Assembly (NCBI RefSeq): GCF_000691225.1 | Contig: NZ_JMSZ01000016.1 | Location: 186,001 to 250,000 of the forward strand | Origin: Nitrincola lacisaponensis | Lineage (GTDB): Bacteria > Pseudomonadota > Gammaproteobacteria > Pseudomonadales > Balneatricaceae | Reading direction: 5' to 3' | DNA length: 64,000 nt | Part shown: positions 27,306 through 37,566 of the stretch, in pieces | Numbering within the stretch: the stretch's first letter is position 1 | Layout: each line of letters opens with the position of its first letter | Position numbers and translations under genes: made by a program | Notes under the pieces: generated by a model | The model's database searches: none | Told to the model about the DNA's origin: nothing | What the model saw: the letters and a program-made list of their open reading frames with translations, nothing else

Positions 27306-30134
27306 TCAGCGTTGCAGCAGCGGCTTCAGGAAACGTCCGGTATGTGAGCGCGGTTCCTCGGCTACCGTCTCTGGTGTACCGGTGGCGATGATCTCACCAC
27401 CGCCGGTACCTCCTTCGGGTCCCAGGTCGACAATCCAGTCAGCCGTCTTGATCACATCCAGATTGTGTTCAATGACTACAATTGTATTGCCATGATCCCG
27501 CAAGCGGTTGAGTACATTCAGTAATTGCTGGATATCGTAGAAGTGCAGACCGGTTGTGGGCTCATCCAGGATATACAGTGTCTTGCCGGTATCGCGTTTG
27601 GACAGCTCACGTGACAGCTTGACGCGCTGGGCTTCACCGCCGGACAGTGTGGTCGCGCTTTGACCCAGACGGATATAGCTCAGACCAACATCGATCAGGG
27701 TCTGCAGCTTGCGGGCCAGTGCCGGAATGGCATCAAAAAACACCCGTGCATCTTCCACCGTCATGTTCAGCACTTCATCAATGCTTTTGCCTTTGTAACG
27801 TACTTCCAGTGTTTCACGGTTGTAGCGTTTGCCATGACAGACATCACAGGGGACAAAAATATCGGGCAGGAAATGCATCTCGACCTTGATCACACCATCG
27901 CCCTGGCAGGCTTCACAGCGCCCTCCCTTGACGTTAAAGCTGAAGCGGCCAGGTTTATAGCCACGCGAGCGTGCTTCCTGGGTACCGGCAAACAGCTCCC
28001 GGATCGGTGTAAAGATACCGGTATAGGTTGCCGGGTTAGAACGTGGAGTACGACCAATCGGGCTCTGGTCGATATCGATCACCTTGTCGAAGTGTTCCAG
28101 CCCCTCAATGCTGTCGTGTTCGGCAGCTTCAAGGGTGGTGGCATGATTCAGCGCGGTGGCGGTAATCGGGTAGAGGGTTGAGTTGATCAGTGTCGATTTG
28201 CCGGAGCCTGATACCCCCGTGACACAGGTCATCAGGCCAACCGGAATCTCCAGGGTGACATCCTTCAGGTTGTTACCACGGGCACCGCTGAGGCGCAGCT
28301 GTTTGCTGGTGTCGACCGGACGGCGCTGGCGGGGTACTTCAATACAGCGGACTCCGGACAGATACTGGCCGGTCATGGAAGCGGGGTGGTCCATCACCTG
28401 CTGAGGTGTACCGGCCGCAATAACTTTACCCCCATGAACGCCGGCACCGGGGCCGATATCGATCACATGGTCGGCCATGCGGATAGCATCCTCGTCATGC
28501 TCAACCACGATGACGGTATTACCCAGATCGCGCAAATGACGCAGGGTATCCAGCAGGCGATCATTGTCACGCTGATGCAGACCGATAGACGGTTCATCCA
28601 GAATATACATGACACCTACCAGACCTGCGCCTATCTGGCTGGCCAGACGAATACGTTGCGCTTCGCCACCTGACAGGGTTTCTGCGCTGCGTTCCAGTGA
28701 CAGGTAATCCAGTCCAACGTTGACCAGAAACGACAGGCGCTGACGTATTTCCTTGAGGATTTTCTCGGCGATTTCACCCTGTTTGCCTGTCAGTGTCAGT
28801 TGATCAAAGTAGGCTTTGGCTTCACCGATCGGCAGACGTACTATCTCCGGCAGGGTACGGCCATCAATATAAACATGGCGGGCCTCGCGGCGTAAGCGGG
28901 TGCCGTGACAGGAGGGGCATGGCTGCATATTCAGATATTTGGCCAGGTCCTCACGCACCATATCGGATTCGGTTTCTTTATAGCGGCGTTCCAGATTGTT
29001 GAGCACACCTTCAAACGGGTGGTGCTTGCTAACGCGGGTACCCCGGTCATTGGTGTAGCTGAATTCGATATTTTCCTGACCACTGCCATGCAGAATCGCT
29101 TTCTGATGTGCCAGCTGCAACTCCTTGAAGGGAGTGTCCATATCAAAACCATAGTGATCGGCAACGGCCTTCAACTGCTGGAAATAATACAGGCTGCGAC
29201 GATCCCAGCCACGAATCGCACCTTCTGACAGGGTCAGTGACGGATCATGTACCACCTTGACCGGATCAAAGTACTGCTTGACGCCGAGGCCGTCACAGGA
29301 AGGGCAGGCACCGTGCGGATTGTTGAACGAGAACATCCGGGGTTCCAGTTCCTGAATACTGTGACCACAGACCGGACAGGCGAAACGGGCCGAGAAAATC
29401 AGATCTTCCTGTGCGTCTCCTTCCATCCAGGCAACCCGGGCGATGCCATCGGTGAGTTGCAGGGCGGTTTCAAACGATTCTGCCAGTCGTAGCTGCAGAT
29501 CCTCGCGCACCTTGAAGCGGTCAATCACAACTTCGATATTGTGCTTTTTGTTCTTGTCCAGTGCCGGAGCACTGTCCAGGTCGACAATGATGCCGTTGAT
29601 GCGGGCGCGCACAAAACCCTGGGCGCGCAGTTCACTGATAGTGTGTAAGTGCTCACCTTTACGCCCCTGAACCACAGGAGCCAGCAGCATCATCTTGCTG
29701 CCTTCCGGCAGGGCCAGTACCTGATCGACCATCTGGGATACGGTTTGTGCCGCCAGTGGCAGATCATGATCGGGACAGCGAGGTTCACCGGCACGTGCAA
29801 ACAACAGGCGCAGATAGTCATAGATCTCGGTGATGGTGCCGACAGTCGAGCGCGGATTGTGCGAGGTGGATTTCTGCTCAATTGAAATAGCAGGAGAGAG
29901 ACCCTCAATATGGTCGACATCCGGCTTTTCCATCATCGACAGGAACTGGCGGGCATAGGTCGACAGGGATTCGACATAGCGTCGCTGCCCCTCTGCATAG
30001 AGGGTGTCAAATGCCAGAGACGACTTGCCGGAGCCTGACAACCCGGTGATCACAATGAGTTTGTCCCGGGGTATCTCCAGGTCGATATTCTTCAGGTTGT
30101 GGGTGCGGGCACCCCGTACCAGTATTTTATCCAT
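27306..30134 (-). CDS. uvrA: UvrA, excision nuclease subunit A
   Basis: 942 residues, the usual length. Two ABC ATPase modules are present: Walker [14 protein letters not shown] near the N-terminus and [13 protein letters not shown] in the second half, with [12 protein letters not shown] and [12 protein letters not shown] signatures. Zinc modules ([33 protein letters not shown]) are intact. It finds DNA lesions and loads UvrB. The gene is divergent from ssb, as in many Gammaproteobacteria. Confidence 0.98.
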   Translation of the reverse strand: MDKILVRGARTHNLKNIDLEIPRDKLIVITGLSGSGKSSLAFDTLYAEGQRRYVESLSTYARQFLSMMEKPDVDHIEGLSPAISIEQKSTSHNPRSTVGTITEIYDYLRLLFARAGEPRCPDHDLPLAAQTVSQMVDQVLALPEGSKMMLLAPVVQGRKGEHLHTISELRAQGFVRARINGIIVDLDSAPALDKNKKHNIEVVIDRFKVREDLQLRLAESFETALQLTDGIARVAWMEGDAQEDLIFSARFACPVCGHSIQELEPRMFSFNNPHGACPSCDGLGVKQYFDPVKVVHDPSLTLSEGAIRGWDRRSLYYFQQLKAVADHYGFDMDTPFKELQLAHQKAILHGSGQENIEFSYTNDRGTRVSKHHPFEGVLNNLERRYKETESDMVREDLAKYLNMQPCPSCHGTRLRREARHVYIDGRTLPEIVRLPIGEAKAYFDQLTLTGKQGEIAEKILKEIRQRLSFLVNVGLDYLSLERSAETLSGGEAQRIRLASQIGAGLVGVMYILDEPSIGLHQRDNDRLLDTLRHLRDLGNTVIVVEHDEDAIRMADHVIDIGPGAGVHGGKVIAAGTPQQVMDHPASMTGQYLSGVRCIEVPRQRRPVDTSKQLRLSGARGNNLKDVTLEIPVGLMTCVTGVSGSGKSTLINSTLYPITATALNHATTLEAAEHDSIEGLEHFDKVIDIDQSPIGRTPRSNPATYTGIFTPIRELFAGTQEARSRGYKPGRFSFNVKGGRCEACQGDGVIKVEMHFLPDIFVPCDVCHGKRYNRETLEVRYKGKSIDEVLNMTVEDARVFFDAIPALARKLQTLIDVGLSYIRLGQSATTLSGGEAQRVKLSRELSKRDTGKTLYILDEPTTGLHFYDIQQLLNVLNRLRDHGNTIVVIEHNLDVIKTADWIVDLGPEGGTGGGEIIATGTPETVAEEPRSHTGRFLKPLLQR

Positions 30135-30281
30135 TACCGCTCCGGCTGCAGTGCAAAAACGAGTATTATAGGCCTTTAGCTGTTCAGCCTAAACCTAAGC
30201 TTGTGTTATTCTCATCCTTCTACGCACGGTTGGATGCAGGGAGCACCTGCCGGCTGAAATTAAGAAGATTTGGAGAACATC
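30135..30281. promoter_or_regulatory. uvrA-ssb divergent promoter region
   Basis: 147 bases between the divergent starts. In E. coli this gap carries a LexA box. I looked for CTG-N10-CAG and near matches on both strands and saw none. No clear -35/-10 pair stands out either; GAGTATTATAGG is a possible -10 for one direction. Confidence 0.4.
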
Positions 30282-30809
30282 ATGGCACGCGGCATTAACA
30301 AAGTAATCCTGGTAGGCAACCTGGGTCAGGACCCTGAAGTAAAATACATGCCATCAGGAAATGCAGTCACAAACGTGACGCTGGCAACCAGCGATACATG
30401 GAAGGATAAGCAGACCGGCCAGCCTCAGGAACGCACTGAGTGGCACCGTGTCGTATTCTTTAACCGCCTGGCTGAAATTGCTGGCGAGTACCTGCGCAAA
30501 GGTTCCAAAATCTATGTTGAAGGTTCATTGCGCACCCGCAAGTGGCAGGATCAGAGTGGCCAGGACCGTTACACGACTGAAATAGTGGCCAGTGAAATGC
30601 AGATGCTGGATGGTCGTGGTGGCGACAGCAACATGGGTGGACAGCAGGGCGGTTATGCCAATCAGGACCCCATGGGATATGGTCAGCCCGCACAGCAGGC
30701 TTCACGCCCTGCACCCCAGCAGTCACGTCCGCAGAATCAGGCACCTGCGCAGCAGCAACCCCAGCCAGCTGCCGGGTTTGATGACTTTGATGATGATATT
30801 CCGTTCTAA
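30282..30809 (+). CDS. ssb: Single-stranded DNA-binding protein
   Basis: 175 residues from the ATG at 30282 behind TGGAGAA; a start four codons up is less likely. It has the OB-fold ([47 protein letters not shown]), a Gln/Pro/Gly-rich linker, and the acidic protein-interaction tip FDDDIPF. It protects single-stranded DNA and recruits repair and replication enzymes. Confidence 0.98.
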   Translation: MARGINKVILVGNLGQDPEVKYMPSGNAVTNVTLATSDTWKDKQTGQPQERTEWHRVVFFNRLAEIAGEYLRKGSKIYVEGSLRTRKWQDQSGQDRYTTEIVASEMQMLDGRGGDSNMGGQQGGYANQDPMGYGQPAQQASRPAPQQSRPQNQAPAQQQPQPAAGFDDFDDDIPF

Positions 30810-30836
30810 GCACTGTCTCATACGGTGAACACCAAT

Positions 30837-30866
30837 AAAAAAGCCCTGACGATTCAGGGCTTTTTT
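30837..30866 (+). terminator. Intrinsic terminator after ssb
   Basis: Stem AAAAAAGCCCTGA / TCAGGGCTTTTTT with a four-base loop, followed by GTATC. Confidence 0.92.
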
Positions 30867-30869
30867 GTA

Positions 30870-31009
30870 TCACGCCATCATCCATACCACCAGAGCCAGT
30901 GTCAGCAGGGCGATGCCGGTAGGGCCAGCTTCAGTCCCGGAATCCGTCCTGCTGCCATCCCCAGGCAGGTGAGGATAAAGGTGATCAGCAGGAGCAGATC
31001 CTGGCTCAT
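30870..31009 (-). pseudogene. Truncated, frameshifted SLC13/ArsB-like permease stump
   Basis: A good ribosome site (GGAG, eight bases) and ATG at 31009 open a frame reading MSQDLLLLITFILTCLGMAA and then GRIPGLKL, the start of an SLC13/ArsB-type permease. The frame then runs out. In another frame the protein continues GPTGIALLTLALVVWMMA and ends at 30870. In relatives the two pieces join as one N-terminal helix pair. About 46 codons of a protein normally over 400 residues remain, and the ssb terminator begins directly beyond. It lies five bases after the ABC exporter, whose message it would follow. Confidence 0.7.
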
Positions 31010-31014
31010 CGATC

Positions 31015-32874
31015 TTACTCCGCATCTTCCGCAAGGAACCCGCCGGACTGACGAGCCCAGAGTGCTGCGTAGATACCACCCAGCTGCAGCAGCTCGGCAT
31101 GTGTGCCTGACTCAACGATACGTCCCTTGTCCATCACCACCAGCCGGTCCATGGCGGCAATAGTGGATAATCGGTGTGCGATGGCAATCACGGTTTTACC
31201 TTCCATCAGCCGGTAGAGGTTTTCCTGAATGGCAGACTCGACTTCAGAGTCCAGCGCCGAGGTGGCTTCATCCAGAATCAGAATCGGCGCATCCTTGAGC
31301 ATTACCCGTGCGATCGCAATACGCTGGCGCTGGCCGCCCGACAGCTTAACACCGCGCTCGCCCACCTGAGCATCGTAGCCGGTGCGTCCTTTGGCATCTC
31401 GCAGACCGAGAATAAAATCATGGGCCTTGGCGCGTTTGGCGGCCTGAATGATCTGCTCTTCTGTGGCATCGGGGCGGCCATAGGCGATATTCTCGCGCAC
31501 AGAACGGTGCAGCAGCGAGGTATCCTGGCTGACCATGCCGATAGCCGCCCGCAGGGATTCCTGCTGGACCTCGGCAATTGACTGGTCGTCGATGCGAATC
31601 TGGCCGCGCTCCAGATCATAGAAACGCAGCAGCAGGTTCACCAGTGTGGACTTGCCTGCCCCGGAGCGGCCCACCAGCCCTACCTTCTCTCCTGCCTGGA
31701 TCTGCAGTGACAGGGATTCGATCACGCCGGACTCTTGTCCATAGTGAAAGCTGATCTGATCGAAGTGGATCTTGCCCCGATCTGCGGACAAGGCGGGTGC
31801 GTCGGGAAGATCCTGTACCTGACGGGGAACCGAGATTGAGCCAATCCCGTCACGTACAGTACCTATGTTTTCAAACAGCGAAGAGACTTCCCACATGATC
31901 CATTGCGACATGCCGGACAGTCGCAGGACCAGCCCCAGCGCGACGGCCAGCGCGCCGATATTGATCAGGGATTCCAGCCAGAGCCAGATACTCAGTGCCG
32001 CCACCGTGAGCAGCAGCAGAGAGTTGAGCAGGTAAAGGCAGGTATTGAACAGTGTTACCAGGCGCATTTGCTGGTGAACGGTATCAAGGAAGCCATCCAT
32101 GCCATCACGTGCATAATCAGATTCACGTTTGGCATGAGAGAACAGCTTCACGGTCTGAATATTGGTGTAGGCATCGACCACCCGGCCTGTCATGATCGAG
32201 CGTGCATTGGCCTGATGCTGTGACACCTTCCCCATCAACGGGACAAAATAGCGCAGCATCACAATGTAGCCTGCCAGCCACACCAGCAGTGGCAGCATCA
32301 GCCGCAGATCCGCGCTGCCCATGATTACCAGTGTGCCGATAAAATAGACACAGACATAGTTGAGCACATCAATCAGCTTGATCACGCACTCTCTGACAGA
32401 CAGTGCTGTTTGCATCAGTTTGGTTGCAATACGTCCGGCAAACTCTTCCTGATAAAAATGCATCGATTGCTGTAACAGATAACGGTGAATCTGCCAGCGG
32501 ATGCGCATCGGGTAGTTACCCATCAATACCTGAAAATTTAACAGTGAATGCAACAGCACCAGTAACGGCAGGCCCATAATCACCACGGCCATGCCGATCA
32601 GCTTCCAGGACTCTGTTTGCAGGAAGGTGTCGCGGTCTTGTTCGGCCAGCCAGTTCACCAGATTGCCCATGAAGCTGAACAACCACACTTCCACCAGTGC
32701 GACACAGGTCATCACCAGCGCGGATGCCAGTAACCAGGGCCAGATTCCGCGAGAAAAATGCAGGCAGAATGCAATAACCCCACTGGGGGGCTGGGTGGGC
32801 TCGGTTAACGGGAAGGGGTTAATACGCCGCTCGAACCATTGAAACAGTTTTGCTGACTTGATCATCTCTAACAT
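31015..32874 (-). CDS. ABC exporter, fused membrane and ATPase domains
   Basis: 619 residues: an N-terminal six-helix exporter membrane domain (about 35-330) and an ATPase domain (about 370-600) with Walker A GRSGAGKST, signature LSGGQRQRIAIAR, Walker B LILDEATSALD and the switch histidine in AIAHRLSTI. It works as a homodimer or with an unlinked partner, in the MsbA/multidrug subfamily. The ATG at 32874 and another three codons in both lack a clear ribosome site. The substrate is unknown. Confidence 0.9.
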   Translation of the reverse strand: MLEMIKSAKLFQWFERRINPFPLTEPTQPPSGVIAFCLHFSRGIWPWLLASALVMTCVALVEVWLFSFMGNLVNWLAEQDRDTFLQTESWKLIGMAVVIMGLPLLVLLHSLLNFQVLMGNYPMRIRWQIHRYLLQQSMHFYQEEFAGRIATKLMQTALSVRECVIKLIDVLNYVCVYFIGTLVIMGSADLRLMLPLLVWLAGYIVMLRYFVPLMGKVSQHQANARSIMTGRVVDAYTNIQTVKLFSHAKRESDYARDGMDGFLDTVHQQMRLVTLFNTCLYLLNSLLLLTVAALSIWLWLESLINIGALAVALGLVLRLSGMSQWIMWEVSSLFENIGTVRDGIGSISVPRQVQDLPDAPALSADRGKIHFDQISFHYGQESGVIESLSLQIQAGEKVGLVGRSGAGKSTLVNLLLRFYDLERGQIRIDDQSIAEVQQESLRAAIGMVSQDTSLLHRSVRENIAYGRPDATEEQIIQAAKRAKAHDFILGLRDAKGRTGYDAQVGERGVKLSGGQRQRIAIARVMLKDAPILILDEATSALDSEVESAIQENLYRLMEGKTVIAIAHRLSTIAAMDRLVVMDKGRIVESGTHAELLQLGGIYAALWARQSGGFLAEDAE

Positions 32875-32950
32875 ATTTGATCGAAATTGTGTTTAAATTC
32901 GGTGACTATAAAAACGCTCACACTGATTGACGCATTTTCAGGAGTTCACC

Positions 32951-33940
32951 ATGATTTCATTGCGTAATATGCTGGCGGCTGCCAGTGTTGCATCCTGTAT
33001 GACTTTGCTTTCCCTGCCTGTGCTGGCACAGGATTTCCGTTTAGGTTTGATTACACCACCTTCGCATCACTGGACACAGGCTGCTCAGTCATTTGCGCAA
33101 ACGTTGAATGAGCGTTCCGAAGGTCGCCATAGTGTATCAGTATTTCCGGCAGCACAGCTGGGTAATGAAGCGCAAATGGTACAACAATTACAGACCGGTG
33201 CGCTGGATATGGCGTTTCTGACGGTTGCTGAAGTGTCCAACCGGGTGCCTGAGTTTGGTGCCTGGTATGCGCCGTATCTGGTCGATGATATTGATGAAGC
33301 TGCCGCACTGCTGCGCTCTGATGCGGCGGAATCCATGTTCGAACTGCTGCCCCAGCAAGCGGGGCTGGTCGGTATTGGCTATGGTATGGCCGGTATGCGT
33401 CAGATGATGAGTCGTACCCCGGTCAACAGTCCGGCAGACTTGCAGGGTAAAAAACTGCGTATTACACCGTTTGATCCGATTCGTGACTTCTATGCTGCGC
33501 TGAATACGGCTCCCACACCACTGCCGTTGCCCGCCGTGTACGATGCTCTGGCGAACCGCCAGATAGACGCCATCGATATGGACTTCGACTCTATTCTGAT
33601 CTTCCGTTTTTATGAGCGTGCAGAGCATTTACTGATATCCAATCACATGATGTTCCCGATGGTGGGAGTGGTGTCTGCCCGGGTATGGCGCAATCTGGAT
33701 GCCGAAGATCAGGCGCTGATCACTGAGCTGATGAAAACTGAACTGGATCAGGTCATTGAAACCTTCCGTTTGCAGGAACGTGATCAGGAAGCCGAACTGC
33801 GAGCCTTGAATATCACCATCACGGAAGCTGATCGTGAGTCTTTTGCTGACAGCGTGGCTGCCTGGGAAGCGATCTGGTCTGAGAAAAGCCAGAGCCTGGG
33901 GGTTCTGCGTGATGCTGTTGAGCAGATACGTAATCCCTGA
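32951..33940 (+). CDS. TRAP transporter substrate-binding protein (system 1)
   Basis: 329 residues from the ATG at 32951 with AGGAG seven bases before it. A signal peptide ending in VLAQ (about 1-28) leads into a DctP-family domain. LQGKKLRITPFDPIRDFY contains the conserved arginine that usually pairs with a substrate carboxylate. It should bind a small organic acid in the periplasm and deliver it to the DctQ-DctM membrane pair encoded directly downstream. The substrate is not readable. Confidence 0.9.
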   Translation: MISLRNMLAAASVASCMTLLSLPVLAQDFRLGLITPPSHHWTQAAQSFAQTLNERSEGRHSVSVFPAAQLGNEAQMVQQLQTGALDMAFLTVAEVSNRVPEFGAWYAPYLVDDIDEAAALLRSDAAESMFELLPQQAGLVGIGYGMAGMRQMMSRTPVNSPADLQGKKLRITPFDPIRDFYAALNTAPTPLPLPAVYDALANRQIDAIDMDFDSILIFRFYERAEHLLISNHMMFPMVGVVSARVWRNLDAEDQALITELMKTELDQVIETFRLQERDQEAELRALNITITEADRESFADSVAAWEAIWSEKSQSLGVLRDAVEQIRNP

Positions 33941-33959
33941 TTTGCGGATGACTGGTTGA

Positions 33960-34517
33960 ATGCAGCTGTTGCGTAAACTCTCCAGTGGTGTCGCCTGGCT
34001 GGAATGCTGGCTGGCGGCTCTGCTGGCCGGTGTGATTTCCGTATTGATTCTGCTCAACGTGATCAGTCGTGCCTTGGGCATGGCGATCTACTGGGTGGAT
34101 GAGTTGGCAATCTATGCCATGGTCTGGATGACCTTTCTGGCTACCTCGGTGGTGATCAAGCGCCGACAAACCCTGTCGGTGACCTTGTTGCCTGACCTGT
34201 TGCCAGACAGTGCCCGGCGCTGGTTGGGGGTGTTCAGTGACCTGATGGTGTTGTTGTTTGCTGTGTTGCTGGTGTATTTCTGCATCATCTGGTTTGATCC
34301 TGTGACCCTGCTTCAGTCTGGCTGGGATGTCCAGGCGTTTCAGATGGATACCTTCAACTTTATTTATGCCGAATCCACCAACACACTGGGTGTGAAAAAA
34401 TTCTGGATCTGGCTGGCAATGCCCTGGGTGGCGCTGACACTGGTGCTGCATGCCAGTATCAACCTGATGGATGCGTTGTTTGGTGAGCCGGTCGTTGCAG
34501 TGCAGGAGACGGCTTGA
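33960..34517 (+). CDS. TRAP transporter small membrane subunit (DctQ, system 1)
   Basis: 185 residues with four membrane helices and the DctQ signatures LLNVISRALGMAIYWVDELA and WMTFLATSVVIKRRQ. It joins the large DctM subunit to form the sodium-driven carrier. Its stop overlaps the next start by one base (TGATG). Confidence 0.88.
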   Translation: MQLLRKLSSGVAWLECWLAALLAGVISVLILLNVISRALGMAIYWVDELAIYAMVWMTFLATSVVIKRRQTLSVTLLPDLLPDSARRWLGVFSDLMVLLFAVLLVYFCIIWFDPVTLLQSGWDVQAFQMDTFNFIYAESTNTLGVKKFWIWLAMPWVALTLVLHASINLMDALFGEPVVAVQETA

Positions 34518-35779
34518 TGGTGGTGGCGGTCTTTTTTGTCCTGCTGTTTGCGGCGGTGCCCATCGCACTGGTGCTGGCGTTGTCGGCTGCATTTTATATT
34601 GCCACTTCCGGCAACTCAGTGCTGTTTGAGTCCTACGCCCAGCAGCTGTTTGGTTCGATTGAGAACTATGGCTTGCTGGCCATTCCCTTGTTCATGTTGG
34701 CGGGTGAGCTGATGAATGAGGGCGGGCTGACACGCCGACTGATCAACATGGCGCGGATACTGGTTGGCGGCTTCCGTGGAGGGATGGCCTATATCAATCT
34801 GGTGGCCAACATGATGATGGCCGCGATTATGGGGTCTGCGGCGTCTCAGATCGCCATTATGTCACGGGCGATGGTGCCGGAAATGGAAAAGGAGGGCTAT
34901 AGCCGTCCTTATGCAGCGGCGATTACCGCTGCGGGTGGTTTACTGTCACCAATTATCCCGCCCTCAATGTTGTTTGTATTGTTCGGTGTGCTGGCTCAGG
35001 TTCCGATTGCGGACATGTTTATTGCCGGTATTATCCCAGGGCTGATTCTGTCCGGACTGTTCTTTCTGATGATCACCCTGCTGGGCCTGGTACAGCAGTA
35101 TCCTCCGGGTCGCTGGCTGTCCTTTGCCGAAGCACGCCAGGCATTGTTGTTTGGGCTGCCTGCACTGGGAATACCGGTGCTGATTATCGGTGGGATTCTG
35201 ACCGGTACGGTGACACCTACGGAATCTGCAGCACTGGCATCGCTGGGGGCCCTGGTAGTCGGGCGTTTTGTGTACAAGGAACTGCGATTTTCGCAGCTGC
35301 CAGAGGTGCTGAAGCGTACTGCCTTGAATTCGGGTATGGTGATCGTGCTGATTTCTGCTGCCGGAGTATTCGGCTGGGTGCTGGTGTATGAGCATATACC
35401 GCAAAATGCCGCCGCCTGGATTGTGCAGCAGACATCTGATCCTTTTGTGTTTTTGCTGATGGTGGTGTTGGCGCTGTTATTGGTAGGGATGGTGCTGGAT
35501 GGAATTGCCGCGTTGATTCTGGTGGTACCGATTCTGCTGCCGGTTGCCCAAGCTGACTTTGGTATCAGCCCCTATCAGTTTGGTGTGGTGGTATGTCTGA
35601 CCCTGGTGATGGGCTTGCTGACGCCACCTGTGGGTGCTGGTTTGTTTATCAGCTCGGCCATGACCGGTGAATCACCTATGCGGGTATTCAGAGCACTCCT
35701 GCCATTTTTGCTGATGACTTTACTGACATTGGTGTTGCTGAGCTGGAAAGCAGAACTGGTACTGCTGTTGCTGCCATAA
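34517..35779 (+). CDS. TRAP transporter large membrane subunit (DctM, system 1)
   Basis: 420 residues, about 12 helices. The ATG at 34517 overlaps the DctQ stop by one base; a TTG one codon upstream is less likely. Family signatures include PLFMLAGELMNEGGLTRRL, GSAASQIAIMSRAMVPEM, the sodium-site region AAGGLLSPIIPPS, and GLLTPPVGAGLF. It carries the transport path for the substrate captured by the upstream binding protein. Confidence 0.92.
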   Translation: MVVAVFFVLLFAAVPIALVLALSAAFYIATSGNSVLFESYAQQLFGSIENYGLLAIPLFMLAGELMNEGGLTRRLINMARILVGGFRGGMAYINLVANMMMAAIMGSAASQIAIMSRAMVPEMEKEGYSRPYAAAITAAGGLLSPIIPPSMLFVLFGVLAQVPIADMFIAGIIPGLILSGLFFLMITLLGLVQQYPPGRWLSFAEARQALLFGLPALGIPVLIIGGILTGTVTPTESAALASLGALVVGRFVYKELRFSQLPEVLKRTALNSGMVIVLISAAGVFGWVLVYEHIPQNAAAWIVQQTSDPFVFLLMVVLALLLVGMVLDGIAALILVVPILLPVAQADFGISPYQFGVVVCLTLVMGLLTPPVGAGLFISSAMTGESPMRVFRALLPFLLMTLLTLVLLSWKAELVLLLLP

Positions 35780-35881
35780 ATACGTCTGTATCGCTTTACT
35801 TTTGGCCGCCAACATGGGATGAATAGTGTTGTGCAGCTGCACAAATATTGGTTCAATTGCAGATATAGGTGAACCTGAACA

Positions 35882-36562
35882 ATGACTCAGCCAGACTTGC
35901 AAACCGCCGCAGATACTGTGCAGGTTTACGACAGTATCACCCGCCGAATGAACGGCTTTCTCTATCGTTGCCGTAATGATGAGCATTACACCATGCTGGT
36001 CATGTCCGGACGTGTAAAAGACGTCACCGGATACGCGCTGGAAGAGCTGTTGAACAACCGCAAGGCCTCGTATGTGTCGCTGATTCATCCAGATGATGTT
36101 GCGTCTGTGGATGCTGCCGTTGAAGCCGGGGTCCAGTCGCGTCAAAACTGGGATATAGATTACCGTATCCGTACAGCGACAGGGGCTTTGCAGTGGGTTA
36201 ATGAGCACGGTGGCGCGGTATTCGATAAGACAGGTGAGCTGGCATTTCTTGAAGGCGTGGTGGTGGATATTGAGCAACGCAAGGAAGAGGAGCGGCAGCG
36301 AGATGCCAACCTGAAGCAGGTCGCAGGTGTCAGTGCAAATATTATCTCCGAAACACAGAAGATTCTGTATATGCTCAAATCGCTGCGACTTTTAAGCCTC
36401 AATGCCAGCATTGAAGCAGCACGAGCCGGTGAAGCGGGTCGGGGGTTTGCTGTGGTTGCTGAGCATGTCAAGGAGCTGGCTGAGAATACCGGTAAATCTG
36501 CAGAATATATCAACGAATTAATTGGTGAGCTGGAGCGCCAGCTGGGCTCGGGAAAACGCTGA
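35882..36562 (+). CDS. Miniature soluble PAS-MCP chemoreceptor
   Basis: 226 residues without a membrane segment. A PAS domain (about 25-135; [31 protein letters not shown]) is followed by only about 85 residues of receptor hairpin. The conserved tip for CheA/CheW is present ([20 protein letters not shown]) but the long methylation helices are mostly absent. The gene starts 102 bases after the TRAP operon, so the pair may couple uptake to behaviour. Soluble short PAS receptors exist in other marine bacteria; this one is near the lower size limit. Confidence 0.8.
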   Translation: MTQPDLQTAADTVQVYDSITRRMNGFLYRCRNDEHYTMLVMSGRVKDVTGYALEELLNNRKASYVSLIHPDDVASVDAAVEAGVQSRQNWDIDYRIRTATGALQWVNEHGGAVFDKTGELAFLEGVVVDIEQRKEEERQRDANLKQVAGVSANIISETQKILYMLKSLRLLSLNASIEAARAGEAGRGFAVVAEHVKELAENTGKSAEYINELIGELERQLGSGKR

Positions 36563-36641
36563 CAAGGTTTTCAAACCCGGTACTTTCCCTTACACTCCAA
36601 AGCATTGTTTAACTGACTTTTTACCTTCCGGAGATCCATGA

Positions 36642-37547
36642 TTGCAGTTTGATCCGGTCAAAATCCTGATAACGGGAGCCGACGGCCAGTCGGGTTCCGC
36701 AATTGCCCGTCTGGCTGAAGCGGATGGCTTTTTCAGTGTCATTGCGTTGAATCGCAAGCAACTGGATGTCACCCAGCCGGAGCGTATAGTGGCAGCTTTG
36801 GACAGGTATTTACCTGATTATGTGATCAATTGTGCCGGTTTGAACTCAGCTGACCGTGCTGAGCGGGATCCGCAGCGTGCCATGCTGCTCAATGCCGAGG
36901 CACCGCGCCATTTGGCTGTAGCCTGTGGTGATCTGTCCATTCCCATGATTCAGCTGTCCACGGATTATGTCTTTGACGGGCATTATGCCAGTGGCTACAC
37001 CGAAGAGGATGCCACTCAGCCGTTGGGCGCTTACGGTGACAGTAAACTACAGGGCGAACTGAATATTCGCCAGACCTTGCCCCGTCATATCATCCTGCGT
37101 ACCAGTTGGCTGTTCAGCGATCGTGGTGACAATTTCATGCTGCGCTTGTTGTCCGAAGCGCGTGAAAGCAGTGTCATGTATGCGGTGGATGATCGTCGAG
37201 GTTGTCCCACCTCTGCATTTGATCTGGCACGAGTGGTGTTGGCAATTATCAAACAACTGAGTTGTGGCGCAGAGGCCTGGGGAACCTATCATTACTGTGG
37301 TGCTGAAGTGACCACGCGCTATGGTTTCAGTGAGGCGGTGATTGCAGCGGCACGCCAGTATGAAGACTTGAAAGTGGACCACATACAGCCGGTTGCTTCC
37401 AAAGACTTTGTCACGGAAGCGCAACGTCCTGCAACTTCAGTGCTGAAGTGCGGCAAAATCCTGAATGTTTTTGGTATTCGCCAACGCCCCTGGCGTAGTG
37501 AACTCCAGCGTCTGATACGGGAGTACTACGGCCAGGTGCGTCTCTGA
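36642..37547 (+). CDS. RmlD-like sugar-nucleotide reductase
   Basis: 301 residues with a TTG start at 36642 (GGAG ten bases upstream; the nearby ATG is out of frame and stops at once). It is an extended short-chain reductase: NAD-binding ITGADGQSG, the serine-threonine site LSTDYVFDG and the catalytic YGDSK. Overall it matches dTDP-4-dehydrorhamnose reductase, but no rmlABC or glycosyltransferase genes are nearby, and the substrate may differ. Confidence 0.8.
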   Translation: MQFDPVKILITGADGQSGSAIARLAEADGFFSVIALNRKQLDVTQPERIVAALDRYLPDYVINCAGLNSADRAERDPQRAMLLNAEAPRHLAVACGDLSIPMIQLSTDYVFDGHYASGYTEEDATQPLGAYGDSKLQGELNIRQTLPRHIILRTSWLFSDRGDNFMLRLLSEARESSVMYAVDDRRGCPTSAFDLARVVLAIIKQLSCGAEAWGTYHYCGAEVTTRYGFSEAVIAAARQYEDLKVDHIQPVASKDFVTEAQRPATSVLKCGKILNVFGIRQRPWRSELQRLIREYYGQVRL

Positions 37548-37566
37548 CAGTTTTCCGGGGCTCTGC

